A stretch of DNA of 8,807 nt. Source: Clostridia bacterium (GTDB taxonomy: Bacteria > Bacillota > Clostridia > UMGS1883). The translations under genes and the position numbers were made by a program. Location of the stretch: contig JAFUJG010000272.1 in NCBI GenBank assembly GCA_017468215.1, positions 1 through 8,807 on the forward strand, read 5' to 3'. The notes beneath the pieces were generated by a model. It did not search any database and had not been told where the DNA came from. It saw only the letters and a list, made by a program, of their open reading frames with translations. Below are positions 5,397-8,807 of the stretch, piece after piece. Within the stretch, counting starts at the first letter, position 1. The number at the start of each line of letters is the position of its first letter.

Positions 5397-8300
5397 ATGA
5401 AAATTAATCTTAATTTTGACTGGCAGTTCAAAAAGGCAAATACACCTTTTCCCTTATCCGATGCCCAGGAAAGCATCAAAGTAAACAACCAAGACTTTTA
5501 TTCAGATGCCTATAACACCGAGGATTGGGAAAAGGTAAGCATACCTCATTGCCCCAACGCCCAGGACTCCTTCGACTCACCAATCCGTGATGCAGGCGAG
5601 GCAACCCTTTACCGTGGCTTTATGTTTTACCGTAAGAGCTTTAGTCTTTCTGATATAAATAATAAAAAGTTTTTATTAGAGTTTGAAGCCGTACGCCAAA
5701 GCATTTATCTTTATGTTAATTCTGTGTTCGTGGGTTACTACGAGGCAGGTGTGGCACCTGTAGGCTTTGACATAACCAATTTTGTTGTGGAAGGTGAAAA
5801 CCTTATCGCTCTTGCAACTGATAATGCAGCGTACCGTGAATGTGAATTCGTAACAACAGAGACTATCCCCGGAAATCCCCCAGGCGATTTATCAGGGGTC
5901 AGGCATCAGTGGAATCAAAAGGATTTTAACGAGGTACAGGGCGGCATAACAGGCAACGTAAATCTTTATGTAAAACCTCTTGTTTACCAAACGCTTCCGT
6001 TATATAACAATCTTAAAACTACAGGCACATATATCTATCCGTCGGATTTTGACCTTGATAATAACTCTGCCACGATAAATATTCGTGCAGAAATACGCAA
6101 CGAAAGCTCATCTCCTGCCAACTGCTTTTTAGAAGTAAAAATAACAGACGGTATCAGTACATATGATTACGAATCAGATGTGGTTAGTATACCCCCTGCT
6201 ATTGATAAAGGCTCTGTATTTACAACTGTTGTGCCTTTCGACGCTTACAGCGAAAACCCCGCACCCACCAATGCCGAAAGCTGCTGTGTTTCTTACATTA
6301 CAGCCGCTTTCAGACTGAATAATTTAATCTTTTGGTCAATTGACAATCCGCACCTTTACGATGTTTGTATAACCCTCCGTTCAGATAATACCCATGCAGA
6401 CACACAAGTTTTAACAACCGGCTTTAGACAGGTTTTGTACGATATAACAAACGGGCTTTGCATAAACGGCAAAAAGGTTTATCTTAAGGGCTACGCTCAG
6501 CGCTCTACAAACGAGTGGGCGGTAATAGGCGTTGCCAACGACCATCTTACCGACTTTGACATGGCACTTGTCCGTGAATCGGGAGCAAACTACATCCGCT
6601 GGATGCACGTTACCCCAAAGCCTGTCGCTATTCGTTCAGGCGACAAGTACGGTGTTGTATCGGTATGTCCTGCAGGTGATAAGGAGGCTGACTGCAGCGG
6701 TCGTGAGTGGGATATGCGTATGGAGGCTATGCGTGACGCAATTATATATTTCCGCAACTCGCCCTCGGTCATATTTTACGAGGCGGGCAATGCCGCAATA
6801 AGCGGTGAGCATATGCGTGAGATGACCGCAATTAAAAACCTGCTCGACCCTTACGGCTATCGCTTTATGGGCTGCCGCAGCTTAACCGGTCACGACCAGA
6901 TAAAAGAGGCGGAATGGGTAGGAACAATGGTTTATCGCTACGATGCCCACGCAAAAAGAACAATGGATGAGCTTAATCATCACGTTCCCATGCTCGAAAC
7001 CGAATATAAAAGGGACGAATCCCCCCGAAGGGTCTGGGATGATTATTCTCCGCCTTTTTACGATTATAACAATAAGTGGCTGGGTGAGGGTGCCAGAAAA
7101 ACTGATGGCTATGATGTCTGGGATGAAACCCAGGAGGATTTTGCACGCCTTGCCGCCTCTGATAACGACGGCTATGCATATTTTTACAACAATCGTATAG
7201 GCTCGGGCTTTAATTACTATTCCGGAGCTGCCATCATGGTATGGTCAGACTCAAATATGCACGGCAGAAACTCGGGCAGCGAAAACTGCCGCACCACAGG
7301 TAAGGTTGACCCGGTGCGTATAAAAAAGCAGGCTTTTTATGCCTTAAGAGCAATGCACTCACAAAAGCCTGTTGTACACATTCTCGGGCACTGGAATTAT
7401 CCGCCCGACACAAAAGAAAACTACAATTACACCATTAAGGAATGGAACGGTACCTATTGGGAGCCGACAGATAAAACAGACCGTCGAAACCCCAAAGACA
7501 AAACCGTGTTTGTTATTGCAAGTGAATCAGTTTTCTCGGTTGAGCTTTTCATAAACAAAAAAAGTGTGGGTGTCTGCTCCACACCTTCTGACAGCTACGT
7601 TTTTGCTTTCCCGCACATTGACATAACACAGTCGGGCTGTATCGAAGCAGTGGGTTACGGCAAAGATGGTGAATATCTTACCTGTCATAAAATAAAAACC
7701 GCACAGGAAAAGGCGAAAATAGTCCTTACTCCTATAACAGGACCTCAAGGGCTCATCGCAGACGGAAGCGATATTTGCTTTTTTGATGTTGCCGTGACAG
7801 ATACTTTTGGAAATATTTGTCCCCTATCCTACGACAGGATTGATTTTTCCCTTATAGGCGACGGCGTGTTTTTAGGCGGCTATAACTCAGGCACCTTTGA
7901 CAAAACAAGCGTTGTGCACAAAAGCTACTGTTATGCAGAGTGCGGTACTAACCGTGTGTTTGTGCGGAGTGTTCCCTTTGGCAAAACCTTTACTCTTACA
8001 GCAACAGCCCCCGGTTTGGAGCGTGCAAGCGTAACAATCAACCTTACACCAATAACCACCCGCAACGGATTTTTGTCACACCCTCAGCAAAGCTATGCTA
8101 AAAACACAATTATATATAGCGATACCTACCTTGGTGCTAAACGGCAAACTGTTGCAGCTTTAAAGGATAAGGATGTCTATACCGTTACGGTTAACGGTTA
8201 TCTTGTTCATTTGCCGTCTCCTGCTTACCGTCCTGACACCTCTACAGGTGTGCTTTGTGCAATCCGACCTGTTCTGAATGCGTTGGGGGTAAACTACACA

Positions 8301-8522
8301 TATTCCCATGAGGAAAAGGACGCACTTACCCTTACAGACTGCGGCGCAACACTTATAGAGGGCGAAACTGCAATACATATAAATGGCGAAACAAACTTGA
8401 CAAATGCCGAATTTTTTGTTGAGTGCGGCGAATTAGTTGCCGAACTGTCAGCGGTTTTAGCCTATGTGCCAAACATAGATGTTGTAACCGACAGCACTAA
8501 AAAAGAAGTTTCAATTAATTAA
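5397..8522 (+). CDS. Multidomain glycoside hydrolase family 2 protein with C-terminal stalk-like domain
   Basis: The 1041-aa protein resembles GH2 retaining exo-glycosidases (beta-galactosidase, beta-glucuronidase and relatives). Domains in order: N-terminal jelly-roll (about 1-195), Ig-like sandwich (about 205-345), TIM barrel (about 350-660, with GANYIRWMHVTPKP at 397-409), a DUF4982-like Ig domain (about 700-770, VELFINKKSVG), a GH2 C-terminal domain (about 775-885, IADGSDICFFDVAVTD) and a final copper-amine-oxidase-N-like stalk domain (about 925-1041, VNGYLVHL, LNALGV). The probable nucleophile is Glu536 in MLETEY. Where the acid/base Glu normally follows Asn (GNE), this protein reads GNAA (464-467), so activity or mechanism may differ. 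No signal peptide or anchor is visible, so it appears cytoplasmic. The divergent AraC gene probably controls it. Substrate unknown. Confidence 0.88.
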   Translation: MKINLNFDWQFKKANTPFPLSDAQESIKVNNQDFYSDAYNTEDWEKVSIPHCPNAQDSFDSPIRDAGEATLYRGFMFYRKSFSLSDINNKKFLLEFEAVRQSIYLYVNSVFVGYYEAGVAPVGFDITNFVVEGENLIALATDNAAYRECEFVTTETIPGNPPGDLSGVRHQWNQKDFNEVQGGITGNVNLYVKPLVYQTLPLYNNLKTTGTYIYPSDFDLDNNSATINIRAEIRNESSSPANCFLEVKITDGISTYDYESDVVSIPPAIDKGSVFTTVVPFDAYSENPAPTNAESCCVSYITAAFRLNNLIFWSIDNPHLYDVCITLRSDNTHADTQVLTTGFRQVLYDITNGLCINGKKVYLKGYAQRSTNEWAVIGVANDHLTDFDMALVRESGANYIRWMHVTPKPVAIRSGDKYGVVSVCPAGDKEADCSGREWDMRMEAMRDAIIYFRNSPSVIFYEAGNAAISGEHMREMTAIKNLLDPYGYRFMGCRSLTGHDQIKEAEWVGTMVYRYDAHAKRTMDELNHHVPMLETEYKRDESPRRVWDDYSPPFYDYNNKWLGEGARKTDGYDVWDETQEDFARLAASDNDGYAYFYNNRIGSGFNYYSGAAIMVWSDSNMHGRNSGSENCRTTGKVDPVRIKKQAFYALRAMHSQKPVVHILGHWNYPPDTKENYNYTIKEWNGTYWEPTDKTDRRNPKDKTVFVIASESVFSVELFINKKSVGVCSTPSDSYVFAFPHIDITQSGCIEAVGYGKDGEYLTCHKIKTAQEKAKIVLTPITGPQGLIADGSDICFFDVAVTDTFGNICPLSYDRIDFSLIGDGVFLGGYNSGTFDKTSVVHKSYCYAECGTNRVFVRSVPFGKTFTLTATAPGLERASVTINLTPITTRNGFLSHPQQSYAKNTIIYSDTYLGAKRQTVAALKDKDVYTVTVNGYLVHLPSPAYRPDTSTGVLCAIRPVLNALGVNYTYSHEEKDALTLTDCGATLIEGETAIHINGETNLTNAEFFVECGELVAELSAVLAYVPNIDVVTDSTKKEVSIN

Positions 8523-8526
8523 ACCC

Positions 8527-8556
8527 AAAGACAGCAGGTTTATTCCTGCTGTCTTT
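8527..8556 (+). terminator. Probable hairpin terminator of the GH2 gene
   Basis: A perfect 12-bp stem (8527-8538 pairing with 8545-8556) with a TTTATT loop lies four bases after the stop codon. The T-run is short (three Ts in the stem, then AAAT), so termination may be incomplete. Confidence 0.75.
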
Positions 8557-8577
8557 AAATGTGCTTAAAAAATACAC

Positions 8578-8606
8578 TTGCTTTTTCAATTTTAATAGGA
8601 TATAAT
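8578..8606 (+). promoter_or_regulatory. Promoter upstream of the tRNA region
   Basis: TTGCTT (8578-8583), a 17-bp spacer and a perfect TATAAT (8601-8606) would start RNA near 8613, about 12 bases before the first tRNA-like segment. I take it as the original tRNA promoter, now separated from the intact tRNA by the inserted element. Confidence 0.6.
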
Positions 8607-8610
8607 CAAT

Positions 8611-8638
8611 AAAAGATACAATACCGAGGTGTGGCGCA
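8611..8638 (+). repeat. Direct repeat, copy 1, containing a truncated tRNA 5' end
   Basis: This 28-bp segment matches 8771-8798 at 26 of 28 positions, differing at 8619 and 8624. Its last 14 bases (8625-8638) are identical to the first 14 bases of the tRNA at 8785: acceptor strand CGAGGTG, the TG linker and GCGCA of the D-arm. After 8638 the similarity stops, so this copy is a tRNA fragment and not a functional gene. Confidence 0.85.
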
Positions 8639-8765
8639 TGCGGTGGAGTCCGAAACGCAGTGAGGCGAACGACACCTATGCGAAAACTGTCCGTGATTGA
8701 CGAGCCGAAGGCGAAGTCAGAACGGGTACAGTTGACCGCTGTTGGAGCGCGCGAAGCGTGCTGCC
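8634..8765 (+). other. Structured, GC-richer element with three successive hairpins
   Basis: Hairpin 1 (8635-8682) pairs CGCAT with ATGCG, then GGT with ACC, GTC with GAC and CGC with GCG. Hairpin 2 (8685-8733) pairs AACTGT with ACAGTT, CCGT with ACGG, TGAC with GTCA and GCC with GGC around a GAA loop. Hairpin 3 (8744-8765) pairs AGCGCGC with GCGTGCT around a GAA loop, with a flanking GG/CC. The base composition is visibly richer in G and C than the surrounding AT-rich spacer. It could be a dispersed palindromic repeat, a remnant of a small mobile element or a structured RNA. I do not recognise a named family. Confidence 0.6.
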
Positions 8766-8770
8766 AAAGA

Positions 8771-8798
8771 AAAAGATATAATAACGAGGTGTGGCGCA
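8771..8798 (+). repeat. Direct repeat, copy 2, containing the intact tRNA 5' end
   Basis: This is the partner of 8611-8638, exactly 160 bp downstream. A TATAAT at 8777-8782 falls only two bases before the tRNA, too close to serve as its promoter, so the tRNA probably depends on the promoter upstream of copy 1. Confidence 0.85.
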
Positions 8799-8807
8799 GT
8801 TGGTAGC
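8785..8807 (+). tRNA. 5' end of a tRNA gene, probably tRNA-Pro, cut by the right edge
   Basis: The sequence begins CGAGGTG (acceptor strand), TG (positions 8-9), then GCGC, AGTTGGTA (D-loop) and GC where the window ends. This is the standard layout of a bacterial tRNA 5' third. A C at position 1 is typical of tRNA-Pro, which has a C1-G72 pair. The anticodon lies outside the window, so the amino acid is an inference. Confidence 0.8.

Noticed and set aside
8638..8700. A 20-codon ORF (ATG at 8638, TGA at 8698) preceded by a GAGGTG that looks like an SD
   Set aside because: Its SD is simply the tRNA acceptor strand and its codons are the arms of hairpin 1 and the start of hairpin 2. The coding appearance is most likely a by-product of the structured element.
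8777..8782. TATAAT just before the intact tRNA
   Set aside because: It lies two bases upstream of the mature tRNA 5' end, so transcription would start inside the tRNA.
8611..8807. CRISPR-like array
   Set aside because: There are only two repeat copies, the spacing is 132 bp, and the repeat is a tRNA 5' end.

Overview
The window looks like chromosomal DNA of a low-GC, Gram-positive anaerobe of the class Clostridia. The pointers are near-consensus Shine-Dalgarno (SD) sites (GGAGG, AGGAGG), sigma-A-type promoters (several with extended -10 TGnTATAAT boxes), a gene resembling the sporulation gene ytxC, and a bacillota-style holA. No genus is claimed.

Layout. Positions 1-12 hold the first four codons of a minus-strand gene that runs off the left edge. 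Next on the minus strand comes a probable two-gene unit: a DUF6873-like, GME/pentein-fold protein (811-1530), then a YtxC-like sporulation protein (61-768). The YtxC-like frame has an excellent ribosome binding site but reads ACG where ATG is expected. A compact divergent promoter region (1531-1606) separates this unit from a plus-strand operon of an M20-type aminoacylase/amidohydrolase (1607-2785) and the DNA polymerase III delta subunit gene holA (2790-3779). A bidirectional hairpin terminator (3779-3813) ends holA and the convergent minus-strand gene for a zinc-ribbon membrane protein (3819-4397), which has its own good promoter. Upstream of that lies an AraC-type regulator on the minus strand (4445-5257). 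It is divergent from a large multidomain glycoside hydrolase family 2 protein (5397-8522). The 139-bp gap between those two contains promoters facing both ways and repeated GCAA-type boxes, a classic arrangement for local sugar-responsive control. A hairpin follows the hydrolase gene.

The right end (8578-8807) is the most unusual part. A promoter leads into a truncated copy of the 5' end of a tRNA gene (8625-8638). This is followed by about 130 bp of visibly GC-richer sequence that folds into three consecutive hairpins with GA-rich loops. Then the same tRNA 5' end appears again at 8785 and continues as a real tRNA, probably tRNA-Pro, cut by the window edge. The two copies share a 28-bp direct repeat (26 of 28 identical) exactly 160 bp apart, so a small structured element appears to sit between a tRNA promoter and its tRNA.

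The genes fall into separate modules rather than one pathway: sporulation-associated (ytxC-like and its partner), housekeeping replication (holA) coupled to an amidohydrolase, and a carbohydrate module (AraC plus GH2). No complete defence system, CRISPR array or insertion sequence with a transposase is visible.
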